NCBI RefSeq assembly: GCF_051401765.1
Contig: NW_027480481.1
Location: forward strand, 1,984,001 to 2,048,000
From: Calliopsis andreniformis
Lineage: Eukaryota; Arthropoda; Insecta; Hymenoptera; Andrenidae
Length of the DNA: 64,000 bases
Direction: 5' to 3'
In this document: in pieces, positions 39,141-52,525 of the stretch
Layout of the letters: each line of letters opens with the position of its first letter
Numbering within the stretch: position 1 is the stretch's first letter
The notes under the pieces: generated by a model
Databases searched by the model: none
What the model saw: the letters and a program-made list of their open reading frames with translations, nothing else
Told to the model about the DNA's origin: nothing
Translations under genes and position numbers: made by a program

Positions 39141-40737
39141 CTCAATCTTCAATCCTCAATCCTCAATCCTCAATCCTCAGTCCTCCATCCTCAATCCTCA
39201 ATCCTCAATCCTCAATCCTCAATCTTCAATCCTCAATACTCAATCTTCAATCCTCAATCCTCAGTCCTCAATCTTCAATCCTCAGTGCTCAATCCTCAAA
39301 CCTCAATCCTCAGTCCTCAATCCTCAATCCTCAATCCTCAAACCTCAATTCTCAACCGTCAGTCCTCATCCTCAAACCTCAACCCTCAATCCTCAATCCT
39401 CAATCTTCAATCATCAATACTCAATCTTCAATCCTCAATCTTCAATCCTCAATCCTCAATCCTCAATCCTCAGTCCTCATTCTTCAATCCTCAATCCTCA
39501 ATCCCCAATCCTCAATCCTCAATCTTCAATCCTCAATACTCAATCTTCAATCCTCAATCCTCAATCCTCAATCCCCAATCCTCAATCCTCAATTCTCAAT
39601 CCCCAATCCTCAATCCTCAATCCTCAATCCTCAATCCTCAATCTTCAATCTTCAATACTCAATCTTCAATCCTCAATCCGCAGTCCTCAATCTTCAATCC
39701 TCAGTGCTCAATCCTCAATCCTCAATCCTCAGTCCTCAATCCTCAATCCTCAATCCTCAAACCTCAATCCTCAACCGTCAGTCCTCGTCCTCAAACCTCA
39801 ACCCTCAATCCTCAATCCTCAATCTTCAATCATCAATACTCAATCTTCAGTCCTCAATCCTCAATCCTCAATCCCCAATCCTCAATCCTCAATCCTCAAT
39901 TCTCAATCTTCAATCCTCAATCCTCAATCGTCAATCTTCAATCCTCAATACTCAATCTTCAATCCTCAATCCTCAATCCTCAATCCTCAATCCTCATTCT
40001 TCAATCCTCAGTACCCAATCCTCAGTCTTCAATCCTCAATCCTCAAACCTCAATCCGGAATCCTCAATCCTGAATCCTCAATCTTCAGCCGTCAGTCCTC
40101 AACAATCAATTCTCAATCCACAATCCTCAATCTTCAACCCTCAATCCTCAATCCCCAATCCTCAATCCTCAATCTTCAATCCTCAATACTCAATCCTCAA
40201 TCCTCAATCCTCAATCCTCAATCCCCAATGCTCAATCCTCAATTCTCAATCCTCAATCCTCAGTCCTCAGTCCTCAAACCTCAATCCTCAACCCTCAGCC
40301 CTCATCCTCAATCCTCAATCCTCAATCCTCAATCTTCAATCCTCAATACTCAATCTTCAAACCTCAATCCTCAGTCCTCAATCTTCAATCCTCAATGCTC
40401 AATCCTCAATCCTCAATCCTCAATCCTCAATCCTCATTCTTCAATCCTCAATACCCAATCCTCAGTCTTCAATCCTCAATCCTCAAACCTCAATCCGGAA
40501 TCCTCAATCCTGAATCCCCAATCTTCAGCCGTCAGTCCTCTACAATCAATTCTCAATCCTCAATCCTCAACCTTCAATCCTCAATCCTCGATCCGCAGTC
40601 CTCAACCTTCAATCTTCAGTCCTCAATACACAATCTTCAATCCTCAATCCTCAATCCTCAATCCTCAATCCTCAATCCTCAATCCTCAATCCTCAATCCT
40701 CAATCATCAATCGTCAATCTTCAATCCTCAATACTCA
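39141..40737. repeat. 4530-bp-offset duplication, right copy
   Basis: Right copy of the preceding block, with landmarks at 39285, 39704 and 40395. Private changes include CAGTCCTCATCCTC at about 39,360 in place of the CGTCCTC form. Confidence 0.8.
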
Positions 40738-41239
40738 AACTTCAATCCTCAATCCTCAATCCTCAATCCTCAACCGTCAGTCCTCGTCCTGAGTCCACAA
40801 CCCTCAATCCTCAATACTCAATCTTCAATCCTCAATACTCAATCTTCAATCCTCAATCCTCAATCCTCAATCCCCAATCCTCAATCCTCAATTCTCAATC
40901 CTCAATCCTCAGTCCTCAGTCCTCAAACCTCAATCCTCAACCCTCAGCCCTCATCCTCAATCCTCAATCCTCAATCCTCAATCCTCAATCTTCAATCCTC
41001 TATACTCAATCTTCAATCCTCAATCCTCAGTCCTCAATCTTCAATCCTCAGTGCTCAATCCTCAATCCTCAATCCTCAGTCCTCAATCCTCAATCCTCAA
41101 TCCTCAAACCTCAATTCTCAACCGTCAGTCCTCGTCCTCAAACCTCAACCCTCAATCCTCAATCCTCAATCTTCAATCATCAATACTCAATCTTCAATCC
41201 TCAATCTTCAATCCTCAATCCTCAATCGTCAATCTTCAA

Positions 41240-42052
41240 TCCTCAATCCTCAATCCTCAATCCTCAATCCTCAATCCTCAATCCTCATTCTTCAATCCTC
41301 AATACCCAATCCTCAGTCTTCAATCCTCAATCCTCAAACCTCAATCCGGAATCCTCAATCCTGAATCCTCAATCTTCAGCCGTCAGTCCTCAACAATCAA
41401 TTCTGAATCCACAATCCTCAATCTTCAATCCTCAATCCTCAATCCCCAATCCTCAATCCTCAATCTTCAATCCTCAATACTCAATCCTCAATCCTCAATC
41501 CTCAATCCCCAATCCTCAATCCTCAATTCTCAATCCTCAATCCTCAGTCCTCAGTCGTCAAACCTCAATCCTCAACCCTCAGCCATCATCCTCAATCCTC
41601 AATCCTCAATCCTCAATCTTCAATCCTCAATACTCAATCTTCAAACCTCAATCCTCAGTCCTCAATCTTCAATCCTCAATGCTCAATCCTCAATCCTCAA
41701 TCCTCAATCCTCAATCCTCATTCTTCAATCCTCAATACCCAATCCTCAGCCTTCAATCCTCAATCCTCAAACCTCAATCCGGAATCCTCAATCCTGAATC
41801 CTCAATCTTCAGCCGTCAGTCCTCAACAATCAATTCTCAATCCACAATCCTCAATCTTCAATCCTCAATCCTCAATCCCCAATCCTCAATCCTCAATCTT
41901 CAATCCTCAATACTCAATCCCCAATCCTCAATCCTCAATCCTCAATCCCCAATCCTCAATCCTCAATTCTCAATCCTCAATCCTCAGTCCTCAGTCCTCA
42001 AACCTCAATCCTCAACCCTCAGCCCTCATCCTCAATCCTCAATCCTCAATCC
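41240..42052. repeat. 1363-bp-offset duplication, left copy
   Basis: Shares the rare variants CAATTCTGAATCC and CAGCCATCATCC with the block at 42.6 kb. Offset 1363 at most points and 1356 at the TTCTGAATCC site, a one-heptamer change. Confidence 0.7.
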
Positions 42053-42168
42053 TCAATCTTCAATCCTCAATACTCAATCTTCAAACCTCAATCCTCAGTC
42101 CTCAATCTTCAATCCTCAATGCTCAATCCTCAATCCTCAATCCTCAGACCTCAATCCTCAATCCTCAA

Positions 42169-42277
42169 TAGAATATCCTCAATTCACAGTTTTCAATACT
42201 CAATCCCCATTCTTCAATCTTCAAATCTCAGTCCACAAACATCAATTCTCATCACTCTACCCTCAGCACTCAGTCCT
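42169..42277. repeat. M2e marker 21
   Basis: Subtype e, defined by CAATCCCCATTCTTC and CACTCTACCCTC. First of four copies; private CTCAGTCCACAAAC and CTCAGCACTC. Confidence 0.87.
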
Positions 42278-42602
42278 CAATCTTCAATCCTCAATCCTCA
42301 ATCCTCAATCCTCAATGTTCAATCCTCAATACTCAATCTTCAATCATCAACCCTCAATTCTCAATCCTCAATACTCAATACTCAATCGTCAATCGTCAAT
42401 CCCCAATCCTCAACCTTGAATCCTCAATCCTCAATCCTCAATCCTCAATCCTCAATCCTCAATCTTCAATCATCAATACTCAATCTTCAATCCTCAATCC
42501 TCAATCCTCAATCCCCAATCCTCAATCCTCAATCCTCAACCCTCAACCCTCAATCTTCAATCCTCAATCCTCAATCGTCAATCTTCAATCCTCAATACTC
42601 AA

Positions 42603-43415
42603 TCTTCAATCCTCAATCCTCAATCCTCAATCCTCAATCCTCATTCTTCAATCCTCAATACCCAATCCTCAGTCTTCAATCCTCAATCCTCAAACCTCAA
42701 TCCGGAATCCTCAATCCTGAATCCTCAGTCTTCAGCCGTCAGTCCTCAACAATCAATTCTGAATCCACAATCCTCAATCTTCAATCCTCAAGCCTCAATC
42801 CCCAATCCTCAATCCTCAATCTTCAATCCTCAATACTCAATCCTCAATCCTCAATCCTCAATCCTCAATCCCCAATCCTCAATCCTCAATTCTCAATCCT
42901 CAATCCTCAGTCCTCAGTCCTCAAACCTCAATCCTCAACCCTCAGCCATCATCCTCAATCCTCAATCCTCAATCCTCAATCTTCAATCCTCAATACTCAA
43001 TCTTCAAACCTCAATCCTCAGTCCTCAATCTTCAATCCTCAATGCTCAATCCTCAATCCTCAATCCTCAATCCTCAATCCTCATTCTTCAATCCTCAATA
43101 CCCAATCCTCAGCCTTCAATCCTCAATCCTCAAACCTCAATCCGGAATCCTCAATCCTGAATCCTCAATCTTCAGCCGTCAGTCCTCAACAATCAATTCT
43201 CAATCCACAATCCTCAATCTTCAATCCTCAATCCTCAATCCCCAATCCTCAATCCTCAATCTTCAATCCTCAATACTCAATCCCCAATCCTCAATCCTCA
43301 ATCCTCAATCCCCAATCCTCAATCCTCAATTCTCAATCCTCAATCCTCAGTCCTCAGTCCTCAAACCTCAATCCTCAACCCTCAGCCCTCATCCTCAATC
43401 CTCAATCCTCAATCC
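42603..43415. repeat. 1363-bp-offset duplication, right copy
   Basis: Right copy, with CAGCCATC at 42944. An M2e block (42.1-42.4 kb) lies between the two copies. Confidence 0.7.
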
Positions 43416-44269
43416 TCAGTCCTCAATCTTCAATCCTCAGTGCTCAATCCTCAATCCACAATCCTCAGTCCTCAATCCTCAATCCTCAATCCTCAAACCT
43501 CAATTCTCAACCGTCAGTCCTCGTCCTCAAACCTCAACCCTCAATCCTCAATCCTCAATCTTCAATCCTCAATCCTCAATCCTCAATCTTCAATCCTCAA
43601 TCCTCAATACTCAATCCTCAATCCTCAATCCTCAATCCTCAATCCCCAATCCTCAATCCTCAATTCTCAATCCTCAATCCTCAGTCCTCAGTCCTCAAAC
43701 CTCAATCCTCAACCCTCAGCCCTCATCCTCAATCCTCAATCCTCAATCCTCAATCTTCAATCCTCAATCCTCAATCTTCAATCCTCAATCCTCAATCGTC
43801 AATCTTCAATCCTCAATACTCAATCTTCAATCCTCAATCCTCAATCCTCAATCCTCAATCCTCATTCTTCAATCCTCAATACCCAATCCTCAGTCTTCAA
43901 TCCTCAATCCTCAAACCTCAATCCGGAATCCTCAATCCTGAATCCTCAATCTTCAGCCGTCAGTCCTCAACAATCAATTCTCAATCCACAATCCTCAATC
44001 TTCAATCCTCAATCCTCAATCCCCTATCCTCAATCCTCAATCTTCAATCCTCAATACTCAATCCTCAATCCTCAATCCTCAATCCTCAATCCCCAATCCT
44101 CAATCCTCAATTCTCAATCCTCAATCCTCAGTCCTCAGTCCTCAAACCTCAATCCTCAACCCTCAGCCCTCATCCTCAATCCTCAATCCTCAATCCTCAA
44201 TCTTCAATCCTCAATCCTCGAACCTCAATCCGGAATCCTCAATCCTGAATCCTCAATCTTCAGCCGTCA

Positions 44270-45440
44270 GTCCTCTACAATCAATTCTCAATCCTCAATC
44301 CTCAATCTTCAATCCTCAATCCTCGATCCGCAGTCCTCAACCTTCAATCTTCAGTCCTCAATACACAATCTTCAATCCTCAATCCTCAATCCTCAATCCT
44401 CAATCCTCAATCCTCAATCCTCAATCCTCAATCCTCAATCCTCAATCATCAATCGTCAATCTTCAATCCTCAATACTCAGTATTCAATACTCAATCCTCA
44501 ATCATCAATCCTCAATCTTCAATCCTCAATCCTCAATCCTCAATCCTCAATCCTCATTCTTCAATCCTCAATCCTCAATCCTCAGTAATCAATCCGCAAT
44601 CTTCAATACTCAATCGTCAATCATCATTCCTCTATCCTCAATCCTCAATCCTCGTTCCTCAGACCTCAATCCTCAAACCTCAGTACTCACACTCAATTCT
44701 CAATTCTCAATCCTCAATCCTCAATCCTCAATCCTCAATCTTCATTCCTCAATAATCAATCTCCAATCCTAAATCCTCAATCCCCAATCCTCAATCCTTA
44801 ATCCTCAATCTTCAATCCTCAGACTTCAAACATCAATACTCAACCCTCAGACCTCGTCCTCAATCCACAACCCTCAATCCTCAATCCTCAATATTCAATC
44901 ATTAACATTCAATCTTCAATCCTCAATCCTCAATCCTCAACCCTCAATCCTCAATGTTCAATCCTCAATACCCAATCCTCAGTCTTCAATCCTCAATCCT
45001 CAATCCTCAATCCTCAATCCTCAGACCTCAAACCTCAATCCTGAATCCTCAATCCTGAATCCTCAATCCTGATTCCTCAATCTTCAGCCCTGAGTCCACA
45101 ACAATCAGTTGTCAATCCTCAATCCTGAATAGAATATCCTCAATTCACAGCTTTCAATACTCAATACTCAATGTGCAATCTACAGATCTCTATCCACAAG
45201 CATCAATTCTTATCACTCAACCCTCAATACTCAGTCCCTAATCCTCAATCTTCAATCCTCAATCCCCAATCCTCAATCCTCAATCCTCAATCTTAACCTT
45301 CTATCCTCAATACTCAATCTTCAATCCTCAATACTCAATCTTCAATCCTCAATCCTCAATCCTCAATCCTCAATCCACAATCCTCAATACACAATCGTCA
45401 ATCTTCAATCCTCAATACTCAAACTTCAATCCTCAATCCT
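44270..45440. repeat. M2d block, copy 4
   Basis: Offset 6868 bp from copy 3, equal at 37587/44455 and at M2d. Has CTCGTTCCTCAGACC and TCCAATCCTAAATCC. Confidence 0.75.
45130..45238. repeat. M2d marker 22
   Basis: Offset 6868 bp from the M2d at 38262; last M2d in the window. Confidence 0.88.
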
Positions 45441-46412
45441 CAATCCTCAATCCTCAACCGTCAGTCCTCGTCCTGAGTCCACAACCCTCAATCCTCAATA
45501 CTCAATCTTCAATCCTCAATACTCAATCTTCAATCCTCAATCCTCAATCCTCAATCCCCAATCCTCAATCCTCAATTCTCAATCCTCAATCCTCAGTCCT
45601 CAGTCCTCAAACCTCAATCCTCAACCCTCAGCCCTCATCCTCAATCCTCAATCCTCAATCCTCAATCCTCAATCTTCAATCCTCTATACTCAATCTTCAA
45701 TCCTCAATCCTCAGTCCTCAATCTTCAATCCTCAGTGCTCAATCCTCAATCCTCAATCCTCAGTCCTCAATCCTCAATCCTCAATCCTCAAACCTCAATT
45801 CTCAACCGTCAGTCCTCGTCCTCAAACCTCAACCCTCAATCCTCAATCCTAAATCTTCAATCATCAATACTCAATCTTCAATCCTCAATCTTCAATCCTC
45901 AATCCTCAATCGTCAATCTTCAATCCTCAATCCTCAATCCTCAATCCTCAGTCCTCAATCCTCATTCTTCAATCCTCAATACCCAATCCTCAGTCTTCAA
46001 TCCTCAATCCTCAAACCTCAATCCGGAATCCTCAATCCTGAATCCTCAATCTTCAGCCGTCAGTCCTCAACAATCAATTCTCAATCCACAATCCTCAATC
46101 TTCAATCCTCAATCCTCCATCCCCAATCCTCAATCCTCAATCTTCAATCCTCAATACTCAATCCCCAATCCTCAATCCTCAATCCTCAATCCCCAATCCT
46201 CAATCCTCAATTCTCAATCCTCAATCCTCAGTCCTCAGTCCTCAAACCTCAATCCTCAACCCTCAGCCCTCATCCTCAATCCTCAATCCTCAATCCTCAA
46301 TCTTCAATCCTCAATACTCAATCTTCAAACCTCAATCCTCAGTCCTCAATCTTCAATCCTCAATGCTCAATCCCCAATCCTCAATCCTCAGACCTCAATC
46401 CTCAATCCTCAA

Positions 46413-46521
46413 TAGAATATCCTCAATTCACAGTTTTCAATACTTAATCCCCATTCTTCAATCTTCAAATCTCAATCCACAAACATCAATTCTCATCACT
46501 CTACCCTCAACACTCAGTCCT
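46413..46521. repeat. M2e marker 23
   Basis: Offset 4244 bp from marker 21; private CAATACTTAATCCCC. Confidence 0.87.
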
Positions 46522-47271
46522 CAATCTTCAATCCTCAATCCTCAATCCTCAATCCTCAATGTTCAATCCTCAATACTCAATCTTCAATCATCAACCCTCA
46601 ATTCTCAATCCTCAATACTCAATACTCAATCGTCAATCGTCAATCCCCAATCCTCAACCTTGAATCCTCAATCCTCAATCCTCAATCCTCAATCCTCAAT
46701 CCTCAATCTTCAATCATCAATACTCAATCTTCAATCCGCAATTCTCAATACTCAATCCCCAATCCTCAATCCTCAATCCTCAACCCTCAACCCTCAATCT
46801 TCAATCCTCAATCCTCAATCGTCAATCTTCAATCCTCAATACTCAATCTTCAATCCTCAATCCTCAATCCTCAATCCTCAATCCTCATTCTTCAATCCTC
46901 AATACACAATCCTCAATCTTCAATCCTCAATCCTCAATCCTCAATTCTCAGTCCTCAATCCTCAATCCTCAGACCTCAAACATCAATACTCAACCCTCAG
47001 TCCTCGTCCTCAATCCACAACCCTCAATTCTCAATACTCAGTCCTCAAACCTCAATCATCAATCCTCAGACCTCAATCCTCAACCGTCAGTCCCCGTCCT
47101 CAATCCTCAAACATCAATCCTCAACCCTCAATCTTCAATCATCAATACTCAATCCTCAATCCTCAATCCGCAATCCTCAATCCTCAATCCTCAATCCTCA
47201 ACATTCAACACACGACCCTCAACCATCAATCCACAATACTCAACCATCAATCCCCAATTCTCAATACTCAA

Positions 47272-47400
47272 TAGAATATCCTGAATTCCCATGATTCAAT
47301 ACTCAATCCTCAATATTCAATAATCAAATCTCAATCCTCAAACATCAACTCTCAACACGCAATCCTCAATACTCAGTCCTCCCTCTTCAATCCTACATCC
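47272..47400. repeat. M1 marker 14
   Basis: First M1 after the M1-free zone. It has CAACACGCAATCC and CCTCCCTCTTC, and two 21-bp subrepeats with CCACAATACTC. CACGCAATCC is shared with the copy at 54582 but not with the nearer copy at 50506. Confidence 0.88.
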
Positions 47401-48165
47401 CCAATCGTCAATCCTCAAGCGTCAATCCTCAATCCTCAATCCTCAACCCCCAATCCTCAGTCCTCAAGCCTCAATCCGGAATCCCCAATCCTGAATCCTC
47501 AATCTTCAGCCGTCAGTCCTCAACAATCAATTCTCAATCCTCAATCCTCAATCCTCAACCCTCAATCCTCAGTCCTCAAACTTCAATCCTCAACCCTCAG
47601 CCCTCATCCTCAATCCTCAATCCTCAATCCTCAATCCTCAATCTTCAATCCACAATACTCAATCTTCAATCCTCAATCCTCAGTCCTCAATCTTCAATCC
47701 TCAGTGCTCAATCCTCAATCCACAATCCTCAGTCCTCAATCCTCAATCCTCAATCCTCAAACCTCAATTCTCAACCGTCAGTCCTCGTCCTCAAACCTCA
47801 ACCCTCAATCCTCAATCCTCAATCTTCAATCCTCAATCCTCAATCCTCAATCTTCAATCCTCAATCCTCAGTCCTCAATCCTCAATCCTCAATTTTCAAT
47901 CCTCAGTCCTCAATCCTCAATCTTCAACCCTCAATCCTCAACACTCAATCCTCGATCCTCAGTCCTCAATCCTCAATGCTCAATCCTCAATGCTCAATCC
48001 GCAATACCCAATCCTAAATCTTCAATCCTCAATCCTCAATCCTCAATCCTTAATCCTCAATCCTCTATCCTCAGTCCTCAAACCTTAATCCTGAATCCAC
48101 AATCCTGAATCCTCAATCTTCAGCCCTCAGTCCTCAACAATCAGTCGTCAATCCTCAATCCCCAA

Positions 48166-48274
48166 TGGAATATCATCAATTCACAGTTTTCAATACTCAA
48201 TACTCAATCTGCAATCTTCAAATCTCTATCCACAGACATCAATACTCATCACTCAACACTCAACTCTCCGTTCC
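48166..48274. repeat. M2f marker 24
   Basis: Subtype f, defined by TGGAATATCATCAATTCAC. Shares CACAGACATC and CAACTCTCCGTTCC with the copy at 61944, 13,778 bp away. Confidence 0.87.
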
Positions 48275-48801
48275 TAGTCCTCTATCTTCAATCCCCAATC
48301 CTCAATCCTCAATCCTCAATCCTCAATCTTCAATCCTCAATACTCAATATTCAATACTCAATCCTATATCTTCAATCCTCAATCTTCAATCCTCAATCCT
48401 CAATCCTCAATCCTCAATCCTCATTCTTCAATCCTCAATACCCAATCTTCAATCTTCAATCCTCAATCCTCAATCCTCAATTCTCAATCCTCAGTCCTCA
48501 GACCTCAAGCCTCAATCCTCAATCCTCAGCCCTCATCCTCAGTCCTCAATCCTCAATCGTCAGGCTTCAATCCTCAATACTTAATCTTCAATCCTCAATC
48601 CTCAATCCTCATTCCTCAATCCTCTTTCTTCAATCCTCAATACCCAATCCTCAATCTTCAATCCTCAATCCTCAATCCTCAACTCTCAATCCTCAATCCT
48701 CAGTCCTCAGTCCTCAAACGTCAATCCGGAATCCTCGATCCTGAATCCTCAATCTTCAGCCCTCAGGCCTCTACAATCAGTTGTCAATCCTCAATCCTCA
48801 A

Positions 48802-48910
48802 TAGAATATCATAAATTCACAGTTTTCATTACTCAATACTCAATCTGCAATCTTCAAATCTCTATCCACAAACATCAGTTCTCATCACTCAAACCTCAAC
48901 ACTCAGTCCC
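48802..48910. repeat. M2 marker 25, unclassified
   Basis: Starts TAGAATATCATAAATTCAC with TTTTCATTACTC; intermediate between subtype f (ATCAT) and the rest (TAGAATAT). Confidence 0.82.
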
Positions 48911-49646
48911 CAATCCTCAATGTTCAATCCTCAATCCTCAATCCTCAATCCACAGTCCTCAACCTTCAATCCTCAATATTCAATCTTCTATGCTCATTCC
49001 TCAATCCTCAATCCTCAATTCTCAATCCTCAATCGTCAATCATCAATCCACAATACTCAATCTTCAATCCTCAATACTCAATCCTCATTCCTCAATCCTC
49101 ATTCTTCAATCCTCAATACCCAATCCTCAATCTTCAATCCTCAATCCTCAATCCTCAATTCTCAATCCTCAATCCTCTGTCCTCAGTCCTCAAACCTCAA
49201 TCCTCAACCCTCAGCCCTCACCCTCAATCCTCAATCCTCAATCCTCAATCCTCAATCTTCAATCCTCAATACTCAATCTTCAATCCTCAATCCTCTGTCC
49301 TCAATCTTCAATCCTCAATGCTCAATCCTCAATCCTAAAACCTCAGTCCTCAATCCTCAATCCTCAATCCTCAAACCTCAATCCTCTACCGTCAGTCCTC
49401 GTCCTCAAACCTCCACCCTCAATCCTCAATCCTCAATCTTCAATCATCAATACTCAATCTTCAATACTCAATCCTCAATCCTCAATCCCCAATCCTCAAT
49501 CCTCAATCCTCAATCCTCAATCCTCAATCCTCAATCTTCAATCCTCAAAACTCAATCTTCAAACCTCAATCCTCAGTCCTCAATCTTCAATCCTCAATGC
49601 TCAATCCTCAATCCTCAATCCTCAGACCTCAATCCTCAATCCTCAA

Positions 49647-49755
49647 TAGAATATCCTCAATTCACAGTTTTCAATACTCAATCCCCATTCTTCAATCTTC
49701 AAATCTCAATCCACAAACATCAATTCTCATCACTCTACCCTCAACACTCAGTCCT
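49647..49755. repeat. M2e marker 26
   Basis: Offset 3234 bp from marker 23, within the same duplicated block as M1 markers 14 and 15. Confidence 0.87.
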
Positions 49756-50505
49756 CAATCTTCAATCCTCAATCCTCAATCCTCAATCCTCAATGTTCAA
49801 TCCTCAATACTCAATCTTCAATCATCAACCCTCAATTCTCAATCCTCAATACTCAATGCTCAATCGTCAATCCTCAATCCCCAATCCTCAATCTTGAATC
49901 CTCAATCCTCAATCCTCAATCCTCAATCCTCAATCCTCAATCTTCAATCGTCAATACTCAATCTTCAATCCTCAATCCTCAATCCTCAATCCCCAATCCT
50001 CAATCCTCAATCCTCAACCCTCAATCCTCAATCTTCAATCCTCAATCCTCAATCGTCAATCTTCAATCCTCAATACTCAATCTTCAATCCTCAATCCTCA
50101 ATCCTCAATCCTCAATCCTCATTCTTCAATCCTCAATACACAATCCTCAATCTTCAATCCTGAATCCTCAATCCTCAATTCTCAGTCCTCAATCCTCAAT
50201 CCTCAGACCTCAAACATCAATACTCAACCCTCAGTCATCGTCCTCAATCCACAACCCTCAATTCTCAATACTCAGTCCTCAAACCTCAAACATCAATCCT
50301 CAGACCTCAATCCTCAACCGTCAGTCCCCGTCCTCAATCCTCAAACATCAATCCTCAACCCTCAATCTTCAATCATCAATACTCAATCCTCAATCCTCAA
50401 TCCGCAATCCTCAATCCTCAATCCTCAATCCTCAACATTCAACACACGACCCTCAACCATCAATCCACAATACTCAACCATCAATCCTCAATTCTCAATA
50501 CTCAG

Positions 50506-50634
50506 TAGAATATCCTGAATTCCCATGATTCAATACTCAATCCTCAATATTCAATAATCAAATCTCAATCCTCAAACATCAACTCTCAACACTCAATCCT
50601 CAATACTCAGTCCTCTCTCTTCAATCCTACATCC
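50506..50634. repeat. M1 marker 15
   Basis: Begins CAGTAGAATATCC in place of CAATAGAATATCC, and has two 21-bp subrepeats. It lies 3234 bp after marker 14 within a duplicated block. Confidence 0.88.
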
Positions 50635-51561
50635 CCAATCGTCAATCCTCAAGCGTCAATCCTCAATCCTCAATCCTCAACCCTCAATCCTCAGTCCTCA
50701 AACCTCAATCCGGAATCCTCAATCCTGAATCCTCAATCTTCAGCCGTCAGTCCTCAACAATCAATTCTCAATCCTCAATCCTCAAGCTTCAATCCTCAAT
50801 CCTCAATCCGCAATCCTCAATCCTCAATCTTCAGTCCTCAATCCTCAATACTCAATCCTCAATCCTCAAACTTCAATCCTCAGTCCCAAATCCTCAATCC
50901 TCAATCCTCAATCCTCAACCCTCAATCCTCAGTCCTCAAACCTCAATCCGGAATCCTCAATCCTGAATCCTCAATCTCCAGCCGTCAGTCCTCAACAATC
51001 AATTCTCAATCCTCAATCCTCAATCCTCAACCCTCAATCCTCAGTCCTCAAACTTCAATCCGGAATCCTCAATCCTGAATCCTCAATCTTCAGCCGTCAG
51101 TCCTCAACAATCAATTCTCAATCCTCAATCCTCAATCTTCAATCCTCAATCCTCAATCCGCAATCCTCGATCCTCAATCTTCAATCCTCAATACTCAATC
51201 TTCTATCCTCAATCCTCAATCCTCAATCCTCAATCCTCAATCCTCAATCCTCAATTCTCAATCCTCAATCCTCAATCGTCAATATTCAATCCTCAATACT
51301 CAATCTTCAATCCTCAATCCTCAATCCTCAATCGTCAATCCTCATTCTTCAATCATCAATACCCAATCCTCAATCTTCAATCCTCAATACTCAATCCTCA
51401 ATCCTCAATACTCAATCCTCAATCCTCAAACTTCAATCCTCAGTCCCAAATCCTCATTCCTCAATACTCAATCCTCAATCCTCAATCTTCAATCCTCAAT
51501 GCTCAATCTTCAATCCTCAATTCTCAATCCGGAATCCTCAATCTTCATTCTTCAATCCTCA

Positions 51562-51620
51562 ATACCCGATCCTCAATCCCCAGTCCTCAATCTTCAATCC
51601 TCAATGGCCAATCCTCAATC
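51562..51620. repeat. P marker without nearby M1 (right zone, copy 1)
   Basis: ATACCCGATCC followed by CTCAATGGCCAATCC; the GGCC replaces the GGTC of left-zone copies. Confidence 0.75.
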
Positions 51621-52470
51621 CTCAATCCTCAGTCCTCAATCCTCAATCCTCAAACCTCAAACCTCAATCCTCAACCTTCAATCCTCAATACTCAGTATTC
51701 AATACTCAATCCTCAATCTTCAATCCTCAATCTTCAATCCTCAATCCTCAATCCTCAATCCTCAATCCTCATTCTTCAGTCCTCAATCCTCAATCCCCAA
51801 TCCTCAATCCTCAATCTTCAATCCTCAATACTCAATCTTCAATCCTCAATCCTCAATCCTCAATCCCCAATCCTCAATCCTCAATTCTCAATCCTCAATC
51901 CTCAGTCCTCAGTCCTCAAACCTCAATCCTCAACCCTCAGCCCTCATCCTCAATCCTCAATCCTCAATCCTCAATCCTCAATCTTCAATCCACAATACTC
52001 AATCTTCAATCCTCAATCCTCAGTCCTCAATCTTCAATCCTCAGTGCTCAATCCTCAATCCTCAATCCTCAGTCCTCAATCCTCAATCCTCAATCCTCAA
52101 ACCTCAATCCTCAATCCTCAGTCCTCAATCCTCAATCCTCAATCCTCAATCCTCAATCCTCAATCCTCAATCCTCAATCCTCAATCGTCAATCTTCAATC
52201 CTCAATACTCAATCTTCAATCCTCAATCCTCAATCCTCAATCGTCAATACTCATTCTTCAATCCTCAATACCCAATCCTCAATCTTCATTCCTCAATACT
52301 CAATCCTCAATCCTCAATACTCAATCCTCAATCCTCAAACTTCAATCCTCAGTCCCAAATCCTCAATCCTCATTACTCAATCCTAATTCCTCAACCTTCA
52401 ATCCTCAATGCTCAATCTTCAATCCTCAATTCTCAATCCTGAATCCTCAATCCTCATTCTTCAATCCTCA

Positions 52471-52525
52471 ATACCCGATCCTCAGTCCCCAGCCCTCAAT
52501 CTTCAATCCTCAATGGTCAATCCTC
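52471..52525. repeat. P marker without nearby M1 (right zone, copy 2)
   Basis: Offset 909 bp from the P at 51562. It has CAGTCCCCAGCCCTC and keeps the GGTC form. Confidence 0.75.

Larger units (their letters stand above)
32880..46309. repeat. Array zone IV: M1-free zone with M2d blocks
   Basis: Gene-free heptamer array. No M1 marker occurs between 32762 and 47272. Four copies of an M2d-bearing block of about 1.2 kb, a 1.6-kb block duplicated at an offset of 4530 bp, and a 0.8-kb block duplicated at 1363 bp make up most of it. Many frames here begin at GTG in the variant CAGTGCTC, for example at 34343, 34755, 38700, 39704, 41051 and 43440. Confidence 0.78.
46310..47530. repeat. M2e-M1 block, copy 1
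   Basis: About 1.2 kb with M2e at 46413 and M1 at 47272. Both markers recur 3234 bp later. Confidence 0.78.
49544..50764. repeat. M2e-M1 block, copy 2
   Basis: Offset 3234 bp from copy 1. It lacks the CAACCCCCAATCC and GGAATCCCC variants found in copy 1 and in the partial copy at 54.2 kb. Confidence 0.78.
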
